A stretch of DNA of 64,000 nucleotides from Phaseolus vulgaris. Taxonomy: Eukaryota > Streptophyta > Magnoliopsida > Fabales > Fabaceae. Each line of letters begins with the position of its first letter. Within the stretch, counting starts at the first letter, position 1. A program made the translations under genes and the position numbers. The DNA lies in assembly GCF_000499845.2 (NCBI RefSeq), contig NC_023751.2, forward strand, positions 33,788,309 to 33,852,308. Reading direction: 5' to 3'. The notes beneath the pieces are model-generated. The model saw only the letters and a list, made by a program, of their open reading frames with translations, was not told the DNA's origin and did not search any database. Below are positions 24,407 to 37,300 of this stretch, piece after piece.

Positions 24407-24928
24407 TCATTGTAGTATTTGTCCCAAAGCTAAACAGACAAGGCTACCCTTTCCTTTAAGCACAATAAAATCTCATTCTCCATTTAATCTATTGCATTGT
24501 GACATTTGGGGTCCTCATAAAACCTCAACTCATTTTGGAAAACGTTTTTTTCTCACTATAGTTGATGACTATACTAGATGTACTTGGCTATTTCTGATGA
24601 ATCACAAATCTGAAACCCAATCTCTTAGAGTCATTCGTTACATTTGCACAAAATCAATTTCAGGCATCTATTAAAACCATCCGCGTTGACAATGGACTGG
24701 AATTTATTTCAATGTATGATTTTTTTATCAAAAAAAGTATTGAATGTCAACGCACTTGCGTTTACACTCCTCAACAAAATGGTAGTAGAACGCAAACATA
24801 GACATGTTTTAAACACAGCACGAGCCCTCCTATTTCAGTCCAATTTACCATTAGAATTTTGGGGAGAATGCGTTTTAACCGCCACATATATCATTAATCG
24901 CTTGCCATCACTTTTACTAAAAAAATAA
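24380..24928 (+). pseudogene. Copia integrase remnant
   Basis: Two overlapping frames give the zinc-binding part (HNHCSICPKAKQTRLPF) and a core with the three acidic positions: Asp in LLHCDIWGP, Asp in VDNGLEF and Glu in [28 protein letters not shown] follows in the usual place. The pieces lie in different frames, separated by indels, so no active integrase can be made. Confidence 0.85.
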
Positions 24929-25245
24929 ATCACCTTTTGAGCTACTATATAATCAACCACCTTCACTTTCTCACCTAAAAACTTTTGGTTGCCTTTGTTA
25001 CGCAACTGTTGTTTCACCTAAGCAAAAATTTGATCCGCGTGCCCGACAATGCATCTTCATTGGTTATCCTCACAGTCAATACAAATTATTTGATATAGAT
25101 GCAGACACTTTTTTTACAAGTCGGGATGTCATCTTCCATGAAAGTGTTTTCCCATTCTGCCAACCGTCACATACACAATCCTCACCTCCATTACAAGGTA
25201 TTTTGCCCACTATTGACATTGACTTACCCAATCCTGTCCAACATT

Positions 25246-25456
25246 CACTCGATCAACCTTCTTCTCTTACTCATCACAATGCACCTGAACCCATCAAACC
25301 AACCTTTTTTCTCCTACTCGTCATAATACACCTGAACCTCCATCAAACCAACCCTCTTCTCCTACTCGTCACAATGCACCTGAACCTCCATCAAACCAAC
25401 CTTCTTCTCCTACTCGTCATAATACACCTGAACCTCCAGTAGACCAACCTTCTTCT
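25246..25456 (+). repeat. 48-bp minisatellite in the integrase-RT linker, about 4 units
   Basis: The unit CTTCTCCTACTCGTCACAAT followed by GCACCTGAACCTCC and ATCAAACCAACCTT repeats about four times with small changes. In the pol frame one unit is 16 codons, [16 protein letters not shown], a proline-rich linker. One or two units carry length changes that shift the frame. Confidence 0.88.
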
Positions 25457-25459
25457 CCC

Positions 25460-26853
25460 ATGCCAAGAAGTTTAGCACCCATTACCAAACCTTCTCCAAC
25501 CGACCTTCCTGTTCGACGATCCAGTCGCACATCAACCCAACCTTCCTGGCTTCTAGACTATGTAACGGGATCCCAAGCCAATCATTCGACCACTGCCCAA
25601 GATCGACTGAATGGAACCAGGTATCCTATGCATCATTTTCTTTCTAATTCACGATTTTCTTCTACACATAGTGCATATCTTGCTAACATCACAACCACCA
25701 AAGAACCTCACACTTATGCTCAAGCTATCCTTGATCCAAATTGGCAAAAAGCAATGGACGAAGAGCTTTCCGCCTTGCAGCTAAATCAAACGTGGACCTT
25801 GACATCGTTACCCGCTGGACAGAAACCCATCGGATGCAAATGGGTCTATAAAATAAAGTACAACTCAGATGGTAGCGTCAACAGATATAAGGTGCGCCTT
25901 GTCGCAAAGGGTACACTCAGATTGAAGGTGTCGACTATTCTGAAACTTTTTCACCAACAGCAAAATTAACAACTTTGAGGTGTCTCCTCACCATTGCAGC
26001 AGCCAGAAATTGGTTTACTCACCAGCTAGATGTGCAAAATGCCTTCTTACATGGCACATTGCATGAAATCATTTACATGGACTTGCCACCCGGACATCAT
26101 CGACAGGGAGAGAACATTGTATGTCGACTCAACAAATCCCTTTATGGTCTCAAACAAGCATAAAGGATCCAGTCAAATACAGGCGACTCGTGGGACGACT
26201 GATATACCTCACGGTTACTCGGCCTGACATAACATTTTCGGTTCGGACCCTAAGTCAATATATACAGGATCCACAGAAACCTCATTGGGATGCCGCAATT
26301 AGAGTCCTAAAGTACATCAAAGGATCACCAGGACAAGGATTGTTATTGCCATCCGAAAACAATCTGACATTGACAGCTTATTGCGACTCCGACTGGGGAG
26401 GTTGTCAGACAACTCGGAGATCAGTATCTGAATATTGCATTTTTCTTGGTTCATCTATTATCTTCATGGAAGTAAAAAAAAAAACAGACAAACGTATCAA
26501 GATCATCAGCGGAAGCAGAATACCGCGCAATGGTCAATACTTGTTTGGAGATAGTTTGGTTGCGATATCTGTTGCAGGATTTAAAGGTGCCATGTAACTT
26601 GCCAGCTCAACTTTTCTATGACAATCAAGCGGCATTACATATAGCAGCAAACCCAGTATTTCATGAACGCACAAAACACATTGAGATAGACTGCCACATT
26701 GTGCAAGAAAAATTACAAACTGGGATAATCAGTCCTTCATATGTACCGACACAGTATCAACTCGCAGATATTTTTACGAAGGCATTGGGCAAGGAACGAT
26801 TTTTGACGCTACGACACAAGTTGGAGGTTCTTGATCTTCACCTACCAACTTGA
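25460..26853 (+). pseudogene. Copia reverse transcriptase and RNase H remnant
   Basis: Reverse transcriptase segments include [35 protein letters not shown] and [15 protein letters not shown] one-base loss after RLVAKG (about 25910) shifts the frame. After SLYGLKQA at 26160 a stop occurs and the sequence jumps to KYRRLVGRLIYLTVTRPDI; the usual part with the YVDD catalytic motif is deleted. RNase H follows with YCDSDWGGCQTTRRS, AEYRAMV (shifted frame) and the terminal [17 protein letters not shown]. Confidence 0.9.
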
Positions 26854-26860
26854 GGGGGAG
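26852..26860 (+). other. Polypurine tract of the Copia element
   Basis: GAGGGGGAG ends exactly where the 3' LTR starts, as expected for the plus-strand primer. Confidence 0.88.
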
Positions 26861-27093
26861 TATTAAGGAAATAATAATTATAAAATTATATGCAATTATT
26901 GTATGCAATATTTGACGATATTGTACCCAATTATATGCAATTAATTTAATAATTATAGAATCTCATGATTAGTATCCTATTGTAAGTTGGGAGAGAGAAA
27001 CTCCTTATATATTTCCTATACATGAATGACGTAATATATATAAAAGAATAAGAAACATCTTTTCTTCTTACAATTTTTTATTATTTTCTTATA
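26861..27093 (+). repeat. 3' LTR of the Copia element, 233 bp
   Basis: It starts TATTAAGGAAATAATAATTA and ends TTTCTTATA, aligned over its length to the 5' LTR with a small deletion and scattered substitutions. Confidence 0.9.
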
Positions 27094-27098
27094 TAAGT

Positions 27099-30000
27099 TG
27101 AACTGGAATTTATTGAAATAAATTAGAAACTAACTAGAGTTATATTATAAGTAAACTTTGTAAGTCAGAATAAGTTGAACTTCTTTGGACTTTAGTGATT
27201 CCACTATATGGAATGGAAGAAGCTTATTAACTGAAATGAGATTAAGAAATGCAACCTCGTTTTCAGTGTTAGTCATTGAAAGATCGACACAAGAACAGGT
27301 TGATAACTGGGCGTATAAGCCAAACTTCTATTCCTTATTTCATTGAAAATATATATTTTTCTTTAATATCTATTAACAGGTGCGACTATGTCGTAAAAGT
27401 CATTTGCATTTGTAGTTTTGACTTTTTCTTCATATACTTGAATTCCATTGGAGCTCACAACAAAATGATGTTTAAATTAATGATTATATTTAATATCTAA
27501 CTAATTGTATGATTACCAGAGCTAACTTTTTTTAATTTGTTTAGCAAATGAATGACCCTTGACAAAGGATGGAGGATAGTACATGAGGATAGAGGATGGT
27601 ACATGGAAAGAGCAAATGAGACTTTCTTGAAAATAGAGAAAACATATAAAATAGTTAGAAGTGATATGTTTGGCATCTGATTATAACTAAAAAGAATTTT
27701 TTTTATTAAAATAGAATAATTTTAAAATTATATTATGTCACATAAATATTTTCTTGAAAATAGAGAAAACATACATAAGTGGTGATATACACTTATATGA
27801 GTGATGATGACAACCTTATATTAGATTACAACTTAAAAAAGAAATACTTTTAAAAATAAAATAATTTTAAAATTATATTATGTAATATTATAATTATAAA
27901 TTGGTGTCTTTCACTGTACACTAATTAACATTTTTTTAAGAAAAAAGTTAATTTTATTTATTTAAGAAATTTTGATAAGTATGATGAATGAGTTTACAAA
28001 AACATTGTGATATGTGAACTTATGATGTGATTAGGATTGGAGAATAATCTAATAAAGGAGACAAAAAGAGCTTCAAGATGAGAAAAAAATTAAAACAAGT
28101 ATGACAAGAAAAGATAAGAAGAAGAAATAAAAAAAAAGTCAAGAGGAAGATTAAAAGAAATGGAAAAAAAATAGAGAGAAAATAAAATGCAAGTCTTTTA
28201 AAGATTAATGAATATTTTATAAATTCATGAGATGTCCAATGTCCAAGTTCTCAACATATCACTCATCTTTTTCTTATTTTGATCAGACATCGTTAAAATA
28301 AAATTCTTCTTCTTGCTCAACAACAAAATCTATCTAACTTTATAGACTCACCCATTCTTTTTAAACTATTGAACAATAGCCTTATAAAATCCCACTTTTA
28401 TGTGAAGTTACATCATTTATTTTATGAGTTTCTCATCATTTCAAATGACTCCCCTTGAATAGCTTGAAATGATTTAAGACATTTAAAATGAAAAAAACAT
28501 AAGAAAACTTTTAATTAGTCAACTTCTTTGACTTGAATATATTATCCTTGATGGAATTATATTGAGTTGTCTTCAATAAACTTTTTATGTAATACAAAAA
28601 TACCAAATACCCTTATTCAAAAGAACATGATTAATTCAGTTGGGAATGTCATATTATGATAAAAGTCAAAATCTTATTTTTTATCTTCATTCCTTCGACA
28701 TTTAACTCTTTAACTTTAGAATTTGAACCTCATAAACAATTCTTATACGCTTGTGCCTTAATAAAGTCTTTAGTTGCACAAGTATTATGTTTGAAAAACC
28801 CAACCTCAAATATGTCCTTCGTTGTATGAATTTGTTAAATTTGTCCTCATCTTTATCAAGTCAAACCTCTATTGACCCAACTTTTGAAAATAGAAAAGGT
28901 GAATTGTTATGGGTATGTGAAAGTTGAATAGATTTTCTAAGCATTTTACCAGTTGACCTAAAGCTTTTCATCCAATTTCTTGGTGAATTGAAGGATGAGG
29001 TCATGGTAACTGGTGCAATAAAAGCATAGAAAAACATGAAAAAGACAAAGATCTACCCAAACATAAGCACACCACTTAAAAGCAATGTGATTTAAGTTTA
29101 AAAATATTTTCAAGAAATTGTACAAAATTCTTGTCTACATTATGACGAGTAACATTTTAATTAATTGAAAGCTTGAAAGCAAGAAGCATCAATGCAACAG
29201 TTTACCATGGAATGCATCAAATTTATTTGGTTAAAAACAATAAATAATGAATTGTTTCATATACAAGGCAATGTTTTAATAGTTTTAACATATTGAAATG
29301 GAATAGAAAATTTTAAACAATGCCAATTTAAAAGCCATTGAAACATTAATGATTTTAATTCAATAAACCAAAATTTTAATATATTAAATGTGTCATCTCA
29401 AGACCTTAATAAACTAAATTGTGTTTTTGATCGAGGAAAACTAATCTACCAATTTTAAGTGTTTTTAATTGATTAATAACTAACTTTTTCATTATTAAAT
29501 CATGAATAATAGTACATAATTTTTTTTGAACTAAATTTATTCATTTATTAATTATTAATATATATATATATATATCCAATAAGTAAAAGTAAGTATATCT
29601 ATAACTTTTACAAAATTTTGAAATTAAATTAATACTAAAAAACATTCTGATTGAGTTTAATTTACTTCTGAAATTAATTTTATTAGATGTTGTATTTCAA
29701 CAGAAGATACTTAGAAATACATGCATTAGAAAAGAAAATAAACAGTATTGAACCATTTGCATAAAAAAAAACCATAGAAAAATCATAAACACAGAAAACA
29801 GTTCAACAATATGCACTGAAAACGAAATAAAAAGAAAAAAACACAAAAAAACGGAGAATGCAACATTACATAGCACAAGAAAACAAGGAGAAAACATGAA
29901 TCAGAAAACAAAATTTAGAGGTAAAAAGTTTATTCACAACTGATATCAATACCAAAAACAGGCAACAAGCATAAACCCTAATGCATAAACCAAAGAAAAA

Positions 30001-30693
30001 ACACACTACAAACTGTTTTCTATCATTCAATTTTCCACTCTTATAATAGTGACAACGTTGATGATAATTTTATTTAAAATTATGAAATTTAAAACACTAA
30101 AATACGTAAAAAACTAAAATCTGGAAAAAAGACACGTGTCTGTCAACTATAAAAAATGCTAGAAATATAATTTTCCTTGCTTATAATTTATATATAGTAT
30201 ATAAACTCTAATCCAAGTATCTATTAACTCAATGAATAGTGTGTCATTTTACGAAATATAGAGATGGTAACATGAAACTAAACAAAAGAAAAACTACTTA
30301 CAAAATTACATTAATAAGTATTTTATTGTGATTCTAGAAAGTCCAAATCAATTCCAAATCTAAAATTAATTTTTAACGTTAAACTAAACATAAAAATTTA
30401 ACAAAATCACGTTACTTAATATTATAACAAGATTCTAAACAAAGGATAGGATATTACTACTAGTACAGTACAAAAAGCTTCTCACTCTCCATTACATGAA
30501 AATAAAATAAAACATCGGGAGAAAAGTATTACATCAGAAATAATCAACTGTACATATAGAAAATTTGAAACGTATTCATTTCGAGATTACCTTCAAGCTG
30601 CATAACGATCAAGATGTACAATTTTTGTTGTATAAAGACAGAAATACAAGGTGAATTTGAGAGCTATGGGATACAAAGTAACACAATAAATAG
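27099..30693. other. AT-rich intergenic DNA, no gene seen
   Basis: No exon, tRNA or clear transposon could be supported in this 3.6 kb. A local duplication of TTTTCTTGAAAATAGAGAAA occurs near 27625 and 27750. A TA run lies at 29558-29575. The last part may hold 3' UTR of the minus-strand gene that ends at 30694. Confidence 0.5.
29558..29575. repeat. (TA)n microsatellite
   Basis: A TA run of about 18 bp is visible. Confidence 0.85.
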
Positions 30694-33288
30694 CTACAAT
30701 TTTGCAGGTGGCGTCAAACATACACTTCTAGGGGCTGTTAACAAAGTAGCACTAATATTTGTTGAAACTGAAAACTGCCCGAGGAAGAGATATTGACAGT
30801 TATTTACAATATCAACGCACCTGTGTGTCCAATCCAAAGTTAGCATACATAGACAACGCAGGCAAAGTCAGCACAATAAATCACTCAATTCTATGCTGGT
30901 ATCTGGAAAAAAATTCCATCTTTGTCTGGCTTGAAAATTGTTTTTGATATAAATCTTTGTATCATGTTTCCTCTACCTATGTGAATCTCTTTAATATAGC
31001 TTTCATATATGAAAGTAGAAAAGCCCTTGAATGTAAAGCCGAATACATACAACCGTGACAGAATCAAACACCAAGAATAAGAAGAACGCAAGAGCGAACT
31101 CATTATGTAATGGTGTCAATAAACCAATTCATTTTTGTGTAGCTGGTAGATGCTACTCGCATATAATACATAAACTAAAGCATAAATACGCTGAATAATC
31201 CAATAAAGTATTTATGAGAAACATATAGGAATGCGTCTGAGTAAAAAACATTACAGCAATTATTAAAAAACACAGGAATTCTATTTTTACATAAAATTCA
31301 CTAACCTCCATCGATGGATTCTGTTGTTTGAGATTGTTGCTCTTCAAATAAATATTGTATTCTCTGCAATAAACAACATACCCGGGTTTTTAACCAAAAG
31401 AAAAAAAATCAACTTCAGTTCAGATACATGCAACTAAATCCTTTTCCTTTTCGTGACTTTTTATTCTATTTCAACCTCGGGCCAATTATTAAACTTCCTG
31501 TTTCTTCTCATCCTCGATGCCATTGATTAGATAACAATACAATATCTCATGTACATTTTCTACCTTTACAGAGCTTCCAACTTCCTCTAGTTTCTGCATT
31601 AGTAGCTGCTCCCCAGAAGGTTTAGAATCATGTTTCAATGACTTTGATGGAGACATCTGAAAGTTACAGAAAACAATGAAAGTTGAGAGGGACAGAGACA
31701 AAAAGTAAGCAACGTGAGCAATGAGTGCTAAGCAATATAAAGGTTTACCGGGTTAATGACTTAACACTATCGGTCACCCACTTCCCAGAAGAAATAAAAA
31801 GTTTTATATTTATTCACAATCAGGCATAGTGATGACCTACCATCAGATGGTGTGGAACATCTTCAAATGTAGAAACCTGTCTTGACATAACCTCATTTCT
31901 CATGTTTGATAGACGCATCATAACTGCCTGAAAATAATGGAAGTATTGCAAAGAGCAGTTCCACATAAGCCATGCTATCAACTTGATGAGGAAGACGGGA
32001 ACCGCGAGAAATTTCTGACTAAAACGGTTTTAGTTTTTGGATATGTGGGTAAAAGAAGGATACCTACCTTCCTGAAAGCATTTGGGTTCGCAACCCCCTG
32101 GATTTTAACATCATCGCTGGGTGGCCTTCTAACTCCAACATTTTCAATTCTAAGAGAATAGACACCAAAAAGTGATTGCAAGTATCCTATGAATAGACAC
32201 AACCAATCACCAACTAGAAATTGAAACCATACGACCATACAACAATTACTAGATATAGGAAAACTTAATAAAAAAACAAGAAAAGAAACAATCACACAGA
32301 TAGTGTTAATTGAATAGAAGAATAAATAATGTAAATACAAAGAGTAATCCTATCAGAAACGGTCATACATGGTATTAAGTATAACTACCACAGTTAAAAA
32401 GTCATATCAAAAACAATTTCAGACTAATTGACAACAATGTATCCACCATTGCCAATGATTAATTTTCTCTGGAGAATCTAGATGGAAGGAGTTTCCGCAC
32501 CCAACCATGTTTTTTTCTTTCACAAGACTCAAAAGAAGACAGAGTCCACAATTATAATTCTCATATCTTACATAATCAAGTGTTCCACAAGGGTTTTCTC
32601 CAGCTCTATGGAGAAGACCGGTTAAATAAGAATCATAAATCTAAACCATTAAATCATATTTAAATAAAATGAGAAAAAACTTCATTTAATGGATTTTAAT
32701 TTTAATATAATTTTTTTTCATTACATTTCATCCCATCCCTTCTCCAAACCAAAGCACAATAATACATAAGAAAACCGAAAAAACCGCACCTTGTTCAACC
32801 ACAACATCTGCCACAGAGTGCAACAAAACGTGCTTCTCCTTCTTCAGCACTCCAAAACACGGAAATGGCACCGGCCTCGTAACCTGTGCCACACAACCAC
32901 ACATTCATAAAATTCTGATTTCACCAAAAATAAATAGCGATCACAACAAGGTAAAAACAGAAGAGAGTATGCGTGCCTTGTAAACAATAGCATTTGGAGT
33001 GAGATAGAGGGTTCTAGAACGAATATCCTTCCTCAGTATGAACCTTCTGACTGGGAGATAAAGCAACATGAGGAATCCAATGCCCCACGCCAGAATCAGC
33101 AACACCGAGTAAAGCACCCACTGCAACGTTTGGTACTTAACGAAACTCTGTTCCATCTCCCGAAACGACGCCGCATAGAGCACCGCCTCCGCGTCGCGCT
33201 CATTCTCCTCCAACAAACTCTTCTCCAACCTCTCTATTTCCACCACCTCCTCCGTCGTTCCCATTATAACCCCCAACAACCAACCCAT
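30694..33288 (-). CDS. Membrane protein with bPH_2-like (DUF304) domain, 278 aa
   Basis: Seven exons on the minus strand join in phase: 33288-32977, 32883-32790, 32186-32068, 31927-31841, 31656-31564, 31363-31306 and 30767-30694 (837 nt). The N terminus is acidic, with a likely helix of Glu/Leu repeats. Residues about 57-80 form a transmembrane segment (WVLYSVLLILAWGIGFLMLL). Then RTLYLTPNAIVYKVTRPVPF and EKHVLLHSVADVVVEQG, YSLRIENVG and VANPNAFRK resemble the bacterial-PH family PF03703; the family call is from pattern, not a search. The C terminus is Ser/Gln-rich. Function is unknown; a role at a membrane is inferred. Intron 1 uses a GC donor (AAG|GCACGC). The start could instead be the in-frame ATG at 33264 (MGTTEEVVEIE). 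Exon 7 is the least certain; it fits by phase, acceptor and stop. Confidence 0.78.
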
Positions 33289-33344
33289 TCAGCCCCTGCA
33301 ATATATTGCTTCACACTAATGGGCCTAACTGGGATTTAGCCCAA

Positions 33345-34285
33345 AATATTTGGGGTGTTTCTCACTGCACCCCAACAAATGGCTTCCTGCACCGCATAAT
33401 TTTCGGAAAAGATCATTTTACCCCTTTTCAAAATGACTTCCAAATTGTTTTTTATGAAATATTTCTGAAACATATTTTTCAAAACAAATTTTATGAATTT
33501 CAAATATTTATCATTGTGAAAAATTTAAAAAAATATGTTCTGAAAAGAATATTTCAGAATTTTTTTTGCCTTCAATATTTTTTATTTTGAAAATACACTT
33601 CTGCTTATGAAACTCTTATTCCGAAAACACCTTTAACTCATAGAATTTCTATTTCGGAATCATCCAAAGTTATCAAGGATAATTCTAGGGCAGTTTCTTC
33701 CTGTACCCTACATTTTTCTTTTTGCACCCCACAATGTTATGCAAAGACCAAACTGTCTTTATTATTTTTTAAAAACCCTAAAATGTACTTGAACTGTATT
33801 TATTTTTTTGCATTCTGGATCATGGAATCCGGAAAAATTTCGGATGGGCACTTTCGGTAAAATTTCGGATCCATTAATCCATACTTCAAAATATGCATTT
33901 CAGATTCAAAAATCTATCATTAAAAAGAACATTTTGGATCTATCAATAATACATAATTAAAAAAAAAAACATTCCGAATCTACCAATCCGTAACAGAATT
34001 AGGCTTCCAGATTCAGCAATCCGGATATCAATAATTTATGCAAAATTTACTTCTGAAACACCCCCTCATCCGAAAAAAAAATGATTCAGTTGATGAACAC
34101 TCCCAGATCCCGATTTCCAGGAACCACGGTGCCCTTTTTCAAATAAAAGGTCAAGGTCAGTTTTGAGATTTAGAAAATTGTGGGGTGCAGGAAGAAGAAG
34201 CCTAATTCTAGTATTTCAAAGAATGTAGGGGTACAGGAAAAAAAATGTAGGAGTGCAAGAAGAAATACCCAAATATTTGTCCAAA
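33345..34285. mobile_element. MULE-like non-autonomous element between divergent genes
   Basis: The ends are inverted. The left begins AAATATTTGGGGTGTTTCTC, then CTGCACCCC; the right, on the other strand, reads AAATATTTGGGTATTTCTTC, then TTGCACTCC. Inner TGCACCCC/GGGGTGCAGGAAGAA blocks also mirror one another. The middle has repeated GGATTCCGG-like motifs (for example GGATCATGGAATCCGG near 33820) and no transposase frame. A precise target duplication is not clear (GCCCAAAA/GTCCAAAA is a weak candidate). It fills most of the space between the bPH-like gene and the helicase gene, so it may contribute to either promoter. Confidence 0.6.
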
Positions 34286-34350
34286 AGCTCGGTCCAAAAT
34301 TATAAAACCTCGTAAACCCTTTCCCGTAGAAGGGAATAAGAGAAAAAATA

Positions 34351-37300
34351 ATGGTGACGAAGAAGCTTAGCGAGGGAGTGAAAAGCGAGGGTAATGGCAG
34401 CAACGACAACGTTTTTGCTTCATGCTCCTTCTCCAGCCTTGGCCTTGATTCCAATTTGTGTGAACAACTTCGTGGTATTTTTTTTTGGGTTATTTAATTT
34501 TGGTTGGGTTTATTGAGAGTGTGACACAATTTGATTTTTAATTTTTTATTATTTACAGAGAGGTTGGGGTTTGAAGTTCCGACGCAGGTGCAAGCTCAAG
34601 CGATTCCTGTTATTCTCTCTGGGCGTCATGCGTATCCTTATTGTAGTTTTTGGTGTCTTTTTGCTGAGATTTTTTTTTTATAGGAAAATCTTACTTGGAT
34701 TCTTTAATGAGGAATTTTAGATTGGTAAATGCTGCAACGGGCACGGGGAAGACTGCTGCTTATCTCGCTCCGATTGTTCATCACTTGCAGGGTTATGAAA
34801 ATCGCATTCAGCGCTCTGACGGGACATTTGGTGCGTTTTGTTTTTGTTTTGAGTGATGTTTAGTTCCTTTGTGTAATTGTTTTTTTTTTTTGGCAAAATG
34901 GTCTTTTGAGTAGATTTTCATCAGTTTTATTATTTGAGGATGGTGATTTTTATATCCTACTCATTGTCCATCTTGAAGTAGTGATGACTTAGAAGATAAT
35001 GCAAGTAATGCTTTTAATAAGATGAATGTTGTTAATTGTGACATTCATTATCTTCGTTATTTGTCGAGTTACTTTGGATTTGTTTTCGAAGCCATTAACT
35101 TCGCGTGAATTTTATAGAGGAGTGGGACTGTGAGAGTGAAAGTTGGAATTTCAATGACCAACTCTCCTAAAAAGGAAAAGCATAAGCAGTTATGTATGCT
35201 TACATACCCACGTGGAATTTGCTTATAAACAGTGACAAAATCCTTATTTTACTGGGTGGTGTTAGGTATATAGATTGTATGGTATCATTGGGATATATCA
35301 AAGACCAAATTCCCAACACTATTGTTCATCACGAGGTTGATATTGACGTTTTCTTTCATTAGAATAAGAATAGAAGGGATTGAACTCTTGATTATATGTC
35401 AATTACAAACTATCTACAGGCTTAAGCTGTTAAGTGAAGACACATTATTTTCTATACATGTATAATATTTAAAATAAAATAATGCATCATGAAAACTTAT
35501 ATCAAACTTTGTTCTTGAAAGTATTGTTTAACATATCAATTTCTCTGTTTTATAGTGTCAAAACATATCATTTTGTTTATTCTTATGGCAAGTTATTCTC
35601 ATACTAATTATATATTTAATTGATTTATGGGCAATAGCGTTGGTTCTTGTACCAACGCGTGAGCTATGTTTGCAGGTTTATGAAATTCTTCAGAAGTTAT
35701 TGCATCGGTTTCATTGGATTGTTCCAGGATACATTATGGGTGGAGAAAATAGATCAAAGGAGAAAGCCAGGCTGCGCAAAGGTAAAAATCGTGTCATCAA
35801 GTGTATTCATCATACATACCCCCTTTTTGAACACTGTCATTTAAGTTTGTTTTCTAGTTGTTCAACAGTAAAATCATGAAAATGATGGAGTTGAAATTGT
35901 TATGGAAGAAAGTAGAAGATATTTATAATATTTTTTTTATGTTTAAAAGAAAAAATTGTGTATCAGAGAAATCTGTGTCATGATACTTTGGGGCTGTGCT
36001 TTCTTGTATCTTAAACTTGAAGTAAGACTTATTCTACTTGATCATATTTATAACCTTTTTGTTTCCTTTTCAGGAATATCAATTCTAATAGCAACTCCTG
36101 GGCGTCTTTTGGATCACTTAAAGAATACAACATCATTCTTGCACTCAAATCTGCGCTGGATAATTTTTGATGAAGCTGATCGGTATGGTTTCATCAATTG
36201 TTTTGCTGTCACATAAGTCAACATATATACTACATACTGCATACTGTATAGTAAATATGTTGCTCATTTCTTGATGGATTGTTTTCATTGCTATATGTTG
36301 TCTCATTAATGAATTAATGTATCATATTTTTTTGCAGGATTTTGGAATTAGGATTTGGAAAAGATATAGAGGAAATACTAGATCTTTTAGGTTCGAGGAA
36401 AACACTGCATGATGACCAAGAGAATACAGTTCCAAGAAACTCTAAAATTCAAAGACAGAATTTGCTTTTATCTGCTACCTTAAACGAGAAAGTGAACCAC
36501 CTTGCTAAAATTAGTCTGGAAAATCCAGTGATGGTTGGTCTTGATGTGAAGAAAATAGAACAAATTTCAACGCCTGTAAGCAATGATCATTCAGAATCTG
36601 ATGAAGATAATGAAGACCAGTATTCCAGTAAAATGCCAACAGTTGGAGATTACAAAGTTCCTATACAGTTGATTCAGAGATACATGAAAGGTATGTGATA
36701 AATTAGAAATTTCTTCAGTGAGCTTTCTAATTTTAGATACTATTTTAGGATCTTGAATTTCTAATTGGATTACTATGCAGTGCCTTGTGGTACACGGCTA
36801 CCTGTACTTCTTTCAATTTTAAAGCATCTCTTTGAAAGGGAACCTTCACAAAAGGTAAAGCTTCACTTTAATCTCCGTTCTCATTTCTTGCCTATATTCC
36901 TTGAATCTATTTCTTAGATGGTTTCTAATTTAGTATATTTTGTACTGTACACATTCCTCTTTTTTCCATTGTTAATTGTTTTTGTTAAATAGGTATATAA
37001 TGGCACGAATGAACTATGAATAATCTTATACTTTTGGTGTAATGTTGGAACAAAAATGGACATAAAGAGTAAGGACAAAAATATCTCATGTATATGGAAA
37101 TTTTACTTGTAAAAAAACAGGATCCATATTATTTGGGCTATGAGACTGGAACTTATATTCAACATGAATGAATCTGCATCTATCTTTCCACTTATGAAAG
37201 TTGTTACAAATTCAAAATCTTGTACTTAGTAAGTGACATCATGATTCCACAGGTTGTTGTATTCTTTTCAACATGCGATGCTGTAGATTTTCACTATTCA

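Larger units (their letters stand above)
23642..27093 (+). mobile_element. Degenerate gag-less Ty1/Copia LTR retrotransposon
   Basis: The element is 3452 bp with two LTRs, an initiator-tRNA-Met-type primer site, a polypurine tract and TAAGT duplications on both sides, so its borders are exact. The order PR-IN-RT-RNase H on the plus strand defines Copia. There is no gag: the internal region starts with a short leader and goes straight to protease. The reverse transcriptase has lost the segment with the YVDD motif, and frameshifts and stops divide the rest. It could move only with help from another element, if at all. It sits downstream of the receptor kinase in the same orientation. Confidence 0.93.

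Noticed and set aside
25246..25456. Regular repeats as a CRISPR array
   Set aside because: The units are contiguous 48-bp coding repeats without unique spacers, inside a plant retrotransposon.
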